A stretch of DNA of 58,508 nucleotides. Origin: DAOUMU01 sp034409055 (GTDB taxonomy: Bacteria > Chloroflexota > Anaerolineae > 4572-78 > J111). Within the stretch, counting starts at the first letter, position 1. Every line of letters starts with the position of its first letter. The stretch spans positions 1-58,508 of the forward strand of contig DAOUMU010000163.1 of the NCBI GenBank assembly GCA_034409055.1, written 5' to 3'. Shown one piece after another: positions 9,223 through 18,243 of the stretch. The translations under genes and the position numbers were made by a program. The notes beneath the pieces were generated by a model, which was not told where the DNA came from, did no database searches, and was given only the letters and a program-made list of their open reading frames with translations.

Positions 9223-12027
9223 TCATTCCTTAACGATGATTGGCAGGTAGAGCCCGTTGGGAGATGTTTGGGTTGATCCGGTCTCAACCGATACCGGTCC
9301 GTGGAAGGCGCTGACGCCGTAGTAGTCCACGTCTTCCAGCTTGTAGTAGTAGGTGACTCCACCGGCGACGGCGGTATCAAGGTAAGTATAGTTGGCCCCA
9401 GAAACCCCATCGCCTTGAGCCGCAATGAGCTTGTCGTTGATCTTGACATAGGTCCCGCCGGCCGCCAGGCTGCGCCAGAGGTTGAAGCCGGCGTTGTCGA
9501 TCTCGACCGCGGTCTCCCAGGTCAGGGTGACGCCTTCATCACTTGCCTCGGCGGTGAAGGAGACCAAGTGAATGGCAGTGGGTTCATCTAAGATCATCTG
9601 GGCATCGTCGTCCGCCGTTACGTCGTCCATATCCGGCATATCGTTGCCGTTTTGGTCGGTGGGATTAGCCGTAGTCACGGCAATGTTGGTCTCATCGTCA
9701 GCGACCCATTTGCTGTAGGTACAAGTCACCGTGTCGTCGGGGGCCAGGGGACCGGCCAGTCCGGCGCACTCGGTTGCGGTCAAGGTAAAGTCGTCGCTGG
9801 TGAGGCCGGGGGTGCCGTTGTCATCTGCAATAGTTATTGCGGACAGGTAGGTATCGCCAATGTTGGTGACCAGGTAAGTATATTGGACCATCTGCGGCTC
9901 GATGATGAAGTAAAGGTGATCATCAGCCGCATCCCCGGCCAGCTTGATGAGGTCGATGGCTGGTTCGACGTTCAACGGGGTCTCAACTTCCGGTTTTACT
10001 TCTTCCCCTATGGCCCGGACGATGGCCTGATTGACGATGTGGTCCACACCAGCAGGTAAGAACCGGTCGATGGTCACCTGGAAAGTGACGGTAAACACAC
10101 TGCCAGCGGGCATCAGGCCCAGGTTAACCCCGCCCTCGTCCAGTGGGAACAGGGTGCCAGTGCCATCGTCGGCTATGGCCGTGACCGTGATGCCGTCATC
10201 AAAGGCGGTGCTCGTCGGCACATATTCTGTATAAAGGGGGACCGTATCGATGACCACAAGGTCAGGGATCGGCACACCACTGATGTTTTGGATAACAACT
10301 GTGTAGAGCAATATGTCGCCTGGGCTGGCCTGGCCGTCACCATCGACATCGTTGGCTACCTCAACGCCCTTACCGGCTCCGAACGAGGGTAAGGGAGGAA
10401 TGGTGGTCCCCACGTCAATGGCGGGTGTGCCTGAGCTGGCTGTGACCGGGTCCTGCCCCCAGGCAGCAGCCAGTTTGGCTTCACTATTATCGCAGACATA
10501 CAAAACCATCCCCGTTTGATCGCCATCAGGATCATAGACCCTCACACTCTCTAATTCATTAATGTTCTCAATCAGGTCGTCATATTGGTTACCGTTGTCA
10601 TCGATGAGGAGGCCAACTCCGTCCCCGTCGAAGTCAACACAGATGTTAACCGAACCACTGACGCCAGCCGGTAACACGGGGGTAATCCAGACCGGACTAC
10701 TGTTTTCGTCGGGGTTAATATTACTGAGAGGGTCGCGGCCCGGCCCCCAACCGACAAGCACATAGGGTGTCAGGATATGCTCTGGGACCAGGGCAAAGCC
10801 CCAGTCATGGGTGGCATTGCCGGTAAAACTGGTATTAGAGTCAGCGTCGATCGTGGCAATGGCCATAAATGGATGGCCGTCCATCGTATAAAAATGGGCT
10901 CCAGAGCTAGGCGGTATGTCTCTTCTTGCCGTCTCACCGGGTAACAAGTCTGTGGCCGTTTGCCCGCTACCTGCTGTTTCCCATTCAACGGTGATAGAGT
11001 CAGGACCGGGGTTATATAAGAAAACAGCGGTGGGATCGTCACTCGGCGTACCGACCGGACTATAATAACTATCGCTCCACTGGTCGGTAGGGAAGAGGCT
11101 GAACCAGCGAGACTCATACACCGCACATACATCGCCGGTGAGCATATCTACTTGCACCGGAGCGGAAGCATTCACGGTGGCGCCGGCCTTGAGGCCACCG
11201 TTGACGTGGTAGCTTTCGCCCGCAGTCAGTGTGACCGTGGTTTTGGTCGTACCGTCGTCATCTGCATCGATCTCAACGACCGTGTCAGGCTCCGCAGCCA
11301 TGATGATCAACGAGGTGTGCTCAAACATGCTGTTAGAGTCGATATCCTGGCCCACAGGTGCTTCAAAACTGGTCCCCCAGTTACTGGTATCATAGACTTC
11401 TACCGCCCCTGCTAACAGGGTGAGCGGTCCTGTGGCCCAGGCGGCCCGAGTCATGGCCACGGTTTTGCTGGCGGCGAATTTGTCGCCGCCATCGAAGTCG
11501 ATGACGCTTTGGCGGGTAGGCGTGTCGACGGGGTTATCCAACACGATGATATTGCCAGCATTGATGATATCACCGGGAAAATCTGGAGGAGAACCATTAG
11601 AGGGATCGCCGTCGCCCCAGATTTGGGTCGTAATCTGGGTTGGATTGGAAATGTCCACTTCAAAGCCATCTTCCCAGTGATCGTAATAAATAATGGTGCT
11701 ATCAGCGATGGCGGCGATTGAGAGGTAAGTATTAATGGGGTTTTGGACTTCAGGGGCATCCCGGTTGCAAGCATCCTGACCGGGGAAGATCGCCGTGAGC
11801 GCGTCGAACACCTGGTCTTCGGGAAGCGGGACGTAAAAGGTTTGGATTGGCGGTGGGTTGGTGGCCAAGAGCACCTGGCTGAACAAAAAGGTCAGCCCTA
11901 CCCCAATCACCAGGGCCAGTGGGTAGAGTCTGACCCGATCACGACCAGCCAGACAGTTTGAACTAAAAGTAAAGATTCTGGCCAAAATTTGGCTTACTAC
12001 ATTACGGCTTTCTATTGGCTTCACCAA
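9223..12027 (-). CDS. Large secreted DUF11-repeat surface protein
   Basis: A 934-residue secreted protein. Residues about 28-50 form a signal or anchor segment (ALVIGVGLTFLFSQ). The long N-terminal half is a beta-rich region with YDHWEDGFEVD, a pattern seen in bacterial proteins that carry DUF11. A DUF11 repeat starts near 555 (DVDGDGQASPGDILLYTV), a second near 690, and a fibronectin-III-like domain near 818 (GVTLTWETAVEIDNAGF). It ends in NGLYLPIIVKE, a tail type seen at the ends of many secreted Chloroflexota proteins. Start codon is TTG at 12027 or GTG at 12024, behind GAGGGGGTG. Acidic (Asp-rich), as in calcium-binding surface proteins. Role probably adhesion or cell-surface structure. 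Confidence 0.85.
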   Translation of the reverse strand: MVKPIESRNVVSQILARIFTFSSNCLAGRDRVRLYPLALVIGVGLTFLFSQVLLATNPPPIQTFYVPLPEDQVFDALTAIFPGQDACNRDAPEVQNPINTYLSIAAIADSTIIYYDHWEDGFEVDISNPTQITTQIWGDGDPSNGSPPDFPGDIINAGNIIVLDNPVDTPTRQSVIDFDGGDKFAASKTVAMTRAAWATGPLTLLAGAVEVYDTSNWGTSFEAPVGQDIDSNSMFEHTSLIIMAAEPDTVVEIDADDDGTTKTTVTLTAGESYHVNGGLKAGATVNASAPVQVDMLTGDVCAVYESRWFSLFPTDQWSDSYYSPVGTPSDDPTAVFLYNPGPDSITVEWETAGSGQTATDLLPGETARRDIPPSSGAHFYTMDGHPFMAIATIDADSNTSFTGNATHDWGFALVPEHILTPYVLVGWGPGRDPLSNINPDENSSPVWITPVLPAGVSGSVNICVDFDGDGVGLLIDDNGNQYDDLIENINELESVRVYDPDGDQTGMVLYVCDNSEAKLAAAWGQDPVTASSGTPAIDVGTTIPPLPSFGAGKGVEVANDVDGDGQASPGDILLYTVVIQNISGVPIPDLVVIDTVPLYTEYVPTSTAFDDGITVTAIADDGTGTLFPLDEGGVNLGLMPAGSVFTVTFQVTIDRFLPAGVDHIVNQAIVRAIGEEVKPEVETPLNVEPAIDLIKLAGDAADDHLYFIIEPQMVQYTYLVTNIGDTYLSAITIADDNGTPGLTSDDFTLTATECAGLAGPLAPDDTVTCTYSKWVADDETNIAVTTANPTDQNGNDMPDMDDVTADDDAQMILDEPTAIHLVSFTAEASDEGVTLTWETAVEIDNAGFNLWRSLAAGGTYVKINDKLIAAQGDGVSGANYTYLDTAVAGGVTYYYKLEDVDYYGVSAFHGPVSVETGSTQTSPNGLYLPIIVKE

Positions 12028-12110
12028 CTTAGCACCCCCTCAAGTTGTCAGAGAGAAAAAAACAGCCATCAACTCCGATCTTTTATCACTGCTCAACAAA
12101 TAGCAAGACC

Positions 12111-12235
12111 CAGTAGATCCAAAATTGAGGAGTACCCGAAGGGTATAAATACCCAAAGGGCATAAACCAGCATCCTCAGATGCGGCTCCGTTCGGCATCT
12201 GAGGATGCCTTACTCCGCAAAAATTGGATCTACTG
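12111..12235. repeat. Nested palindromic element A, copy 1
   Basis: A 125-base element with ends CAGTAGATCCAAAATTG (12111-12127) and its near-complement 12218-12235. Inside are further inverted pairs GGAGTA/TACTCC (12129-12134, 12211-12216) and a perfect 14-base pair GCATCCTCAGATGC (12170-12183) with 12195-12208. The same ends occur at 13421 and 36834 around unrelated cores. The rest of the gene-free stretch 12028-12405 holds a half copy of element P at 12244-12263 and AT-rich sequence. Confidence 0.85.
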
Positions 12236-12405
12236 AGACCGCCGGAGTTGAGGCTTCAGCCGAAAACACCAGCAGCCAAGACCGACTCAAGCCAGTCAGT
12301 CCGGGTCCTTTACCGTTATTCTATTTTACCACTTTTTTGCCACAAAACTAATAAGAATACGGTTAGAAAATAGTTAGGATTTTCGAGATTCAGAAAGTTT
12401 AATTT

Positions 12406-13179
12406 CTAATTTTCGAGGCTTAATTCTTGTCCGGCCAGGGATACCGGTAACTCCATCTGATATACCGCATCAGGTAACCCGGCCTCAGGTAAGGGGGGCT
12501 CGAGAGACAGGCCGGCCGCCGTTAGTAGGAGTTGAGGGTGATCGTTTTTATGGATCGTGTTGAGCAACTCCCATTGGATAATGTACGGCATGGCCCGGGG
12601 CAGGCTGTCGCCAAAGATATCAAAATATTCCTTCAGCACCGCCGCTCGCCCTTGAGCCTCGATCTGATCCCGTTCGGCCTGGATCAGAGTCTTTTGCAAG
12701 TTAAGCGGTAATTCTGTTTTAACCAGACAGACCGACCCAATGTCGAGCCCGATTGTTTTCAAGCGGTCCGCCAGGGTTTGGGTCAGTTGTCGTTCCAGAC
12801 GTTCCTGGACCTGTTGCCGTCCCAGATCACGCCAGGCATAATCAGCTACCAAGAGCCGCAACACGTACTCCGTTTGCCAATGTAAGATCCCTGACCAACC
12901 GCCATCATTTAATCCCGGAATTTTGGATAAGAGATCATTGGTAAAAAGATGAGGGTCTATCCGGTAAAGTACCTGAACCGTAATCTTTAGCGGCACCTCC
13001 TCCACGGTACGCACCTCATCGAACTGAAATGCCTGGCTGCTCGGTCCGATGTAAAGTGTGGTCAAAGGGTGTTGTCTGGGTGTCAACCAAACCCAACCCG
13101 GTCCGACCACTTTATACTGATTGACCCGACTTTCAATTAATAACCTTTCATTTGGATTTAACTTTATCCAGCTTAACAT
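12406..13179 (-). CDS. SPFH/Band 7-domain protein without membrane anchor
   Basis: A 257-residue protein resembling the SPFH (stomatin/prohibitin/flotillin) superfamily: N-terminal NERLLIESRVNQYKVVGPGWVWLTP resembles the start of the fold, VEEVPLKITVQVLYRI is the typical middle strand, and RLERQLTQTLADRLKTIGLDIGSVCLVKTELP with a following helix rich in Glu/Gln (IQAERDQIEAQGRAAVL) matches the end. Most SPFH proteins begin with a membrane hairpin; none is visible here, so it may be a peripheral or cytoplasmic scaffold. The ATG at 13179 follows GGGGGTCGTAAA. It is the first gene of an apparent regulatory island and lies 338 bases downstream, same strand, of a 32-residue membrane microprotein. 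Biological role unknown. Confidence 0.75.
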   Translation of the reverse strand: MLSWIKLNPNERLLIESRVNQYKVVGPGWVWLTPRQHPLTTLYIGPSSQAFQFDEVRTVEEVPLKITVQVLYRIDPHLFTNDLLSKIPGLNDGGWSGILHWQTEYVLRLLVADYAWRDLGRQQVQERLERQLTQTLADRLKTIGLDIGSVCLVKTELPLNLQKTLIQAERDQIEAQGRAAVLKEYFDIFGDSLPRAMPYIIQWELLNTIHKNDHPQLLLTAAGLSLEPPLPEAGLPDAVYQMELPVSLAGQELSLEN

Positions 13180-13517
13180 TTTACGACCCCCTTTCTCTAA
13201 CTATTATTAAAAATCCCCCTTGAATGCTACCCAATCAAGGCAAGGCAGCACTGCAAGGGGGAAGCTTCGCTTCATTCAGACCTGTTCTGCGTCTGACGTA
13301 AGGAAAGAAGTGTGAACTCAGGTCTTGTAATACGAATGAGCCGGGTGAAACAAATGCCGGTTGTGCTTGGTATCAGTCGTGGTCTGGCAGAGCGCAGGCT
13401 GCCGGTCACAACTCAACATTAGTAGATCCAAATTTAACGCTCCAAGCCGGCCCATAACCGGCGATACGACGGGTCACGGACCCATCATTAGCACAAAATT
13501 GGATCTACTGAATATCA
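13180..13517. repeat. Gene-free stretch with inverted repeats
   Basis: Between the SPFH gene and the 32-residue microprotein. It holds an inverted pair CCCCCTTG (13215-13222) / CAAGGGGG (13254-13261) and a full copy of nested element A (13421-13510). I see no reading frame worth annotating. Confidence 0.6.
13421..13510. repeat. Nested palindromic element A, copy 2
   Basis: A 90-base element with ends AGTAGATCCAAATTT (13421-13435) and AAAATTGGATCTACT (13495-13509). Its core (CCAAGCCGGCCCATAACCGG...) is unrelated to those of the other two copies. It begins eight bases past the stop of the 32-residue microprotein gene and could act as its 3' hairpin. Confidence 0.8.
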
Positions 13518-13616
13518 TTATTTACGGACAAATCTGGTAGCAAATTTACTCACCACCAGTAAACCGAGTAAAGCGGCCAGAATGGTAACCAGTATCCACA
13601 TTTCCAAAGATAACAT
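13518..13616 (-). CDS. 32-residue single-span membrane microprotein
   Basis: A very short gene with strong expression signals. ATG at 13616 is preceded by GGAGAG and five A; a consensus promoter lies about 70 bases upstream. The product opens MLSLEMWILVTILAALLGLL, a single hydrophobic helix, and ends in a basic tail KFATRFVRK, predicting an N-out/C-in membrane peptide by the positive-inside rule. No family is recognised. It is divergent from the P-loop ATPase gene at 13938 and upstream of the SPFH gene on the same strand, an arrangement mirrored by a second microprotein at 15335-15448 on the far side of the ATPase gene. Coding status rests on promoter, ribosome site and membrane-like composition together. 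Confidence 0.65.
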   Translation of the reverse strand: MLSLEMWILVTILAALLGLLVVSKFATRFVRK

Positions 13617-13688
13617 TTTTTCTCTCCTGCCTGGTTGCAATAAGTGTGTTATTTATGTATAATAACAGAAAATCCACTTGACACTATT

Positions 13689-13717
13689 ATTATAATACAC
13701 AAACTTTAATTAGTCAA
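13689..13717 (-). promoter_or_regulatory. Sigma-70-type promoter for the 32-residue microprotein
   Basis: Reading the minus strand: TTGACT (13717-13712), a 17-base spacer, TATAAT (13694-13689). Transcription would start near 13682, leaving a 65-base leader before the ATG at 13616. The surrounding 13617-13868 stretch is very AT-rich and has repeated GTGTAT/ATACAC words (for example GTATATAC at 13721-13728) that could bind a regulator of both divergent genes. Confidence 0.75.
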
Positions 13718-13937
13718 TATGTATATACACAAGAATTTCTTAAAATATCGTGTATATTTATAACAGAAACAGATAAGTTCTTGATGTTATGTGTATCTAA
13801 TAGAAATAACACAAAAATGTCCTAATAGTTTCGCACAATTTTGCTGACAGACGAATTTAGCCGTAAAATTGATACCTATCAGCAGCATTGGTTTTTTCAG
13901 CAACGGCGAGGGGCCCGACAGGGTGGAGGAGGCTCTC

Positions 13938-15338
13938 ATGGAATCGATCAAAACCCGTTTTTTTGGGCGCAAAAGAGTTATTCAAGATATTATAGAGGGC
14001 GTATTGGCTCCCAGTCAACCGCTGGATTTTTCGCTGGTTGGTCCCAAAATGGTTGGCAAGTCTCGCCTGCTCAACTATCTGGCTTCTGCCGGGGGCCCCC
14101 TGTTGGGCCCCGACCCGCTTGGCTGGCGACCGGAACGTTTTCGCGAGGGTCATAACGTCATTGTGGCGCTCTATAATTGCCGCTGGCCCGATGTTCAGGT
14201 TAATTTACCTGAATTTATTTATCAACGCCTGCGAATGCAACTTGAGGCAGAAAAAGATCTGGCATTGGACTGGTCCCAAATTGAAAGCGTTGGGTCGGTT
14301 GGTGAGCAGGTTGTCCAAATCGCTCGCCAACTTGACCAACAGCACATAAGGCTGGTTGTGCTGCTGGACAATTTTGATTGCGTCTTGCTGAATGACAACG
14401 TCACTTCGGATATACTCAACGAGTTGCGCTTTATGGCCAGCCGGTTGGGGCTGATTGTCTCCACAGAGTACCCCCTGCATGACCTGAGTCAAAATCTATC
14501 GGCCTCACCGCTGTTTAAGATGCATCAACATTTTTTAGGTCTATTAGAGCCAGATGCTGCCCAGGAATGGATCGAAGTCTATGGCCAACGTATTCCCTGG
14601 GCGCCCCCGGTCGGACGAGCCTTACGGGAAATCTTGGGAGGACATCCTTTTATGTTGGCTCGCATGAACGACATCTTCCTGGAAATACAACCCCTTCTAT
14701 CTGCCCAGGACCGGATAGAAATCGAGCATCTGCCATTAATTAAGCTGCGCCTGGCCGAGCATGCCCGGCCGCTTTTTACAACTATCTGGTGTAAATTAAA
14801 TGATGCCCAGGATCAAACCGTATTGTCTCTGGTGAAACAGTTAATCACCGCCCCCATTGCGATCGGTCAGATACCGGTAGAGCAGCAGGCAGCTCTCAAC
14901 TGGCTGATTAACTACGCCATTGTGGCCTATGATGGTCGCACTTATCATCTCTTCTCACCGCTACTGCAGGAGTTTTTGGCCGACCAGATGGGGGTAGCAC
15001 AACAAACGTTGGCCATCTGGCCGGTGACCGCAACCACGGTGACCGCCAGTTCCGGCCCTACCGACATTTTCGAGACGTTACCGCCGAAAGAGGCCGAGTT
15101 ATTGCGTTATTTTCAGGCCCATAGCCACACGGTCATCTCCGTTGAACAACTGCTGGCTGATGTCTGGAACCAGCCTGATGCTTCACCGCGCCGGGTCCAG
15201 GAGGCTATCCGTCGCCTGCGCAACCACTTAAACGAACATACTCCCCGAATCGGCGTGATTGAAAATGAAAGGGGCATTGGCTATCGCTATATACCGGTTG
15301 ACTCTTTCGATAAAGCCGTAGACGATACAAATCTCTAG
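13938..15338 (+). CDS. P-loop ATPase with C-terminal OmpR-type DNA-binding domain
   Basis: A 466-residue protein. The N-terminal AAA/STAND-like ATPase has Walker A GPKMVGKS (about 35-42) and Walker B LVVLLDNFD (about 139-147). The last ~95 residues form a winged helix: LPPKEAELLRYFQAH, then SPRRVQEAIRRLRNHL and ENERGIGYRYIP, like the PhoB/OmpR effector domain but without a receiver. So ATP hydrolysis or a ligand signal may directly control DNA binding. I chose the ATG at 13938 because AGGAGG lies five bases upstream; the frame opens with TTG at 13869. Its 3' end overlaps by four bases a convergent 37-residue membrane microprotein. Next downstream on the same strand is a STAND/TPR regulator. 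Target genes unknown. Confidence 0.85.
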   Translation: MESIKTRFFGRKRVIQDIIEGVLAPSQPLDFSLVGPKMVGKSRLLNYLASAGGPLLGPDPLGWRPERFREGHNVIVALYNCRWPDVQVNLPEFIYQRLRMQLEAEKDLALDWSQIESVGSVGEQVVQIARQLDQQHIRLVVLLDNFDCVLLNDNVTSDILNELRFMASRLGLIVSTEYPLHDLSQNLSASPLFKMHQHFLGLLEPDAAQEWIEVYGQRIPWAPPVGRALREILGGHPFMLARMNDIFLEIQPLLSAQDRIEIEHLPLIKLRLAEHARPLFTTIWCKLNDAQDQTVLSLVKQLITAPIAIGQIPVEQQAALNWLINYAIVAYDGRTYHLFSPLLQEFLADQMGVAQQTLAIWPVTATTVTASSGPTDIFETLPPKEAELLRYFQAHSHTVISVEQLLADVWNQPDASPRRVQEAIRRLRNHLNEHTPRIGVIENERGIGYRYIPVDSFDKAVDDTNL

Positions 15339-15448
15339 CGTTTACCCTTGACCACCCAGACTGCCAGCAAACTGAGCCCCATTAGACCAAGCAACATTGC
15401 CAGGATAATTAACAAAAGCAGAATTTCAGAAAAAGATATACCGGGCAT
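15335..15448 (-). CDS. 37-residue single-span membrane microprotein
   Basis: ATG at 15448 follows AAGGAG with a six-base spacer. The product begins MPGISFSEILLLLIILAMLL and has a single long hydrophobic helix ending in the basic tail WVVKGKR, the same architecture as the 32-residue protein at 13518-13616: polar start with a Glu, membrane helix rich in Leu/Met/Gly, basic tail. Its stop overlaps the stop of the ATPase gene tail-to-tail (15335-15338). No family is recognised. Two such peptides flanking one ATPase suggest they work with it, for example as membrane sensors or modulators, but this is an inference. Confidence 0.62.
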   Translation of the reverse strand: MPGISFSEILLLLIILAMLLGLMGLSLLAVWVVKGKR

Positions 15449-15924
15449 TTTGTGCTCCTTATTGTTGTACGACAACTGCTATCGAGTAAACAAGTAAAAA
15501 TATCCCCAAACGTAGTAACGATACCAAATGTTGCTAATAGTTTTGACTGCCCTCCCTCTCAATTTTGACCGGATTATATGGTTATCCCATACAAAAAATT
15601 TGTATTTTTCTTACAAATATTCGGAGGTTGCCCCTCTTTCGATGTTTAATGTCGGCCCTTTGCCTTTGGCCAATGCGAATCATGCTACGATTTTTCGTAG
15701 TTCAACTACGACACTTTGACAATGACCAACTTTTATAATAAAAAGTGGCTTTCTGAGATATGGCTGGGTAGGGCCTTCGCTGGTGAGGCTTATTTATTAA
15801 TGATTTTAACCGATTTTATCGTTAAGGGTAATAACCCAAAAGGGTTATCCTGTATGTAGTAGGTAATAAATTTTGGCCCCAATATATAGCGCCTATTTTG
15901 GCTAATAGAAGAGAGCTTTCTTTT
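15449..15924. promoter_or_regulatory. AT-rich control region with three palindromes
   Basis: No gene seen. It separates the divergent 37-residue microprotein and STAND genes. Palindromes: GTTGTACGACAAC at about 15464-15476 (close to the microprotein start), an overlapping pair CTACGATTTTTCGTAG (15685-15700) with CGTAGTTCAACTACG (15696-15710), and ATAACCCAAAAGGGTTAT (15831-15848). A TTGACA at 15716-15721 and TATAAT at 15734-15739 are too close (12 bases) to be one promoter. These look like operators, possibly for the neighbouring DNA-binding ATPases. Confidence 0.5.
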
Positions 15925-18243
15925 ATGATAAACTCGGAATTTAAACAGTTGTTAAAAGAAGGTATTGATAGTGTTGCCAACCGGCAGGGCAAGAAGGTGC
16001 GGGTGGTTGAGGAAGAAATCGGTGAGGCGTTGTACGTGTCGTTTCATACCGTGCAGCGTTGGAAGCGAGGCTACGTGCCCAACGATATGGAGCGGCTGGA
16101 ATTTCTGGTGGCCTATTGCCAGCAGTATGGCCGGGTGGACAGAGTTTGGGCCCAACGTTTTTTAACTCAGGCCCGTCACCCTGCCCCAGTAGCTGTGCTT
16201 GACCGTCTCTTCCCCCCGACATCGGAACCGGCCGGCAAACGTGAGTTGCCGCGCGTTCATCACAACCTACCTCCCCGCTATGGCGAATTTATCGGCCGGG
16301 AGGCTGAAGTGGCCCGAGTGCTGGAGTGGATTGAGACCTCGCGCTGGCCACTGGCTTCTATTGAAGGCATGGGAGGCATCGGCAAAACCAGCCTGGCCAT
16401 CGAAGTGGCTCATCGCTGCCTGCCTGGGGAGCAATTAGCGATTACCAAGCCTTTTGAAGCCGTGGTTTGGACCTCGGCCGTGGATCAGGCCGATTTTGAC
16501 TTGCAGCTTGAGCAGGTGCTGGACACCATTGCCTATGTGCTTGATTACCCTTACCTGACCCAACTCCAACCTGAACAAAAAGCCAAAGCGGTGGACAAGC
16601 TGTTACGGAGTCAACATACCCTGGTCATTGTCGACAATTTTGAAACAATCACCGACCTGGCCCTGGTCAAATTTCTGGAGCAGATACCAGAACCAAGCCT
16701 GGCTCTGATTACCTCTCGCTACAAACAACTGCGCCGGGTGTGGGATATTCCCCTGTACGGTTTAAAGAATGAAGAAACTTTGACCCTCATCCGCCGTCAC
16801 AGCCATCGAATTGGTTTGAATGTGGTGGCCGGGGCTGATGATGATACCTTGCGTCGTCTGGCCTATGCCACAGGCAATAATCCAAAAGCCGTCGAACTGG
16901 CCCTGGGGCTGATCAAGCAAAAAGGACTGCCCTTTAATACGGTGGTTGATGAGTTATATCAGGCCAGTGCAGTGGTGGAAGAGGTATTTGATTACATCTT
17001 TACTGAAGCCTGGAAGTTACTGGACTTAAATGGCCGGCAGGTTTTGCTGGCGATGCCCCTCTTTGTGACCACAGCCAGCCGAGAAGCATTGTCGGCGGTA
17101 TCCGGGGTAGCCGGTTTTGATTTCCACAAGGCCATTGAGCAACTGGTGGGGATGTCGTTACTTGAGGCCAGTGAGGCCCTGGACGTGAGCCAGCAACGGT
17201 ATCGAATGCATGCCCTGACCCAAGCTTTTGCCAGAAACAAGCTCGGGGTAGATATCTCATTAGACCTGATCCGCACCAATACCGATGTATCTGCTCAAAA
17301 AATTTCCGAGTTAAAAACCAACTTTTACACCTTTTTTGCCCATTGGAGTGAACGCAAAGCCGGGCGTAATTTTTGGGATTTTGCCTCGTGGGCTGCGGAA
17401 AAACATGCCCAAATATACCTTGAATTGCCGAATCTCCTCGTCAATCTTGATTGGGCCTACGAAAACAAAGATTGGGAATGTGTGCTGGCCCTGTCCAAGG
17501 TTATTGTCCACCCCATTTACTACCAGGGGCAACTGAATGAACGTATCAAGTGCAGTCAATATGGTTTAACTGCCTCCCAAAAGTTGGGGATGGTCGAAGA
17601 TGAGATATGGTTCACCATCCAGGGGTTGGGCTCTATTTACCTGCTGCGGGGTGATTACCAACATACAAGGAAATATCTTCAGCGAGGGATAAAATTAGCC
17701 AGGGCGCACAATTCACCCGACGGTATTGCCCTGGGTGAAACATATCTTGGTTATATAGCCCTACAAACAGGCAATCTATCTGAGGCTCAAAAACATATAG
17801 ACCTGGCCTTAAATTACGCTCAAGGTCCTTTCTTTAAATATCGAGCTCATCATGCGGCCGGTCATATCGCCAGGCATTTGCAAAACTACGAACAGGCCAG
17901 AGAATATTACTTAAAGAGTGCCGAGTTTTTGGAAGAAACAGGTTATCTGGATACGTCTGACGTCTGGTTAGGTTTCACCACGCTCGGCCTGAAGAAGTAT
18001 GAGAAGGCCAAGGATTATTTTCGCCACTACCTGGAAACCTATGGCAAATACGGTAACCAACGCGTAGTTGGCATGGCTAAGCTTGGCCTGGCCATGTATT
18101 ACGAAGGGCAAGGATTGTGGCAAGAAGCATCAGATTTTGCGAACGAAGCTTATGAACTTCTGTCACAAATGAATGCCCAATGGGAGCTAAAACAAGTTAA
18201 AGAATTGAGAGAACGCCTACCCAAAACTGAGAGCAACTCATAA
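15925..18243 (+). CDS. STAND ATPase with N-terminal HTH and C-terminal TPRs
   Basis: A 772-residue signal-transduction ATPase. Residues about 25-70 look like an XRE-type helix-turn-helix (EEIGEALYVSFHTVQRWKRG). The NB-ARC-like core starts with YGEFIGREAEVARVLEWI; Walker A is EGMGGIGKTSLA (about 147-158), Walker B is LVIVDNFE (about 234-241), and LITSRYKQLRRV is the sensor/RxR region. The last 200 residues are tetratricopeptide-like (LGYIALQTGNLSEAQKHI, ARHLQNYEQAREYYLKSA, GLKKYEKAKDYF). Such proteins oligomerise upon ligand recognition and act in regulation, programmed death or phage defence. The start could be ATG 15925 or TTG 15898. A membrane PP2C gene follows 238 bases later. Confidence 0.88.
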   Translation: MINSEFKQLLKEGIDSVANRQGKKVRVVEEEIGEALYVSFHTVQRWKRGYVPNDMERLEFLVAYCQQYGRVDRVWAQRFLTQARHPAPVAVLDRLFPPTSEPAGKRELPRVHHNLPPRYGEFIGREAEVARVLEWIETSRWPLASIEGMGGIGKTSLAIEVAHRCLPGEQLAITKPFEAVVWTSAVDQADFDLQLEQVLDTIAYVLDYPYLTQLQPEQKAKAVDKLLRSQHTLVIVDNFETITDLALVKFLEQIPEPSLALITSRYKQLRRVWDIPLYGLKNEETLTLIRRHSHRIGLNVVAGADDDTLRRLAYATGNNPKAVELALGLIKQKGLPFNTVVDELYQASAVVEEVFDYIFTEAWKLLDLNGRQVLLAMPLFVTTASREALSAVSGVAGFDFHKAIEQLVGMSLLEASEALDVSQQRYRMHALTQAFARNKLGVDISLDLIRTNTDVSAQKISELKTNFYTFFAHWSERKAGRNFWDFASWAAEKHAQIYLELPNLLVNLDWAYENKDWECVLALSKVIVHPIYYQGQLNERIKCSQYGLTASQKLGMVEDEIWFTIQGLGSIYLLRGDYQHTRKYLQRGIKLARAHNSPDGIALGETYLGYIALQTGNLSEAQKHIDLALNYAQGPFFKYRAHHAAGHIARHLQNYEQAREYYLKSAEFLEETGYLDTSDVWLGFTTLGLKKYEKAKDYFRHYLETYGKYGNQRVVGMAKLGLAMYYEGQGLWQEASDFANEAYELLSQMNAQWELKQVKELRERLPKTESNS

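Noticed and set aside
13678..13696. TTGACA and TATAAT on the plus strand before the ATPase gene
   Set aside because: They are only seven bases apart and cannot form one promoter; the same bases make a correctly spaced promoter on the minus strand.
15528..15719. 63-codon plus-strand frame before the STAND gene
   Set aside because: No ribosome site, odd AT-driven composition, and it covers the palindromic control region.
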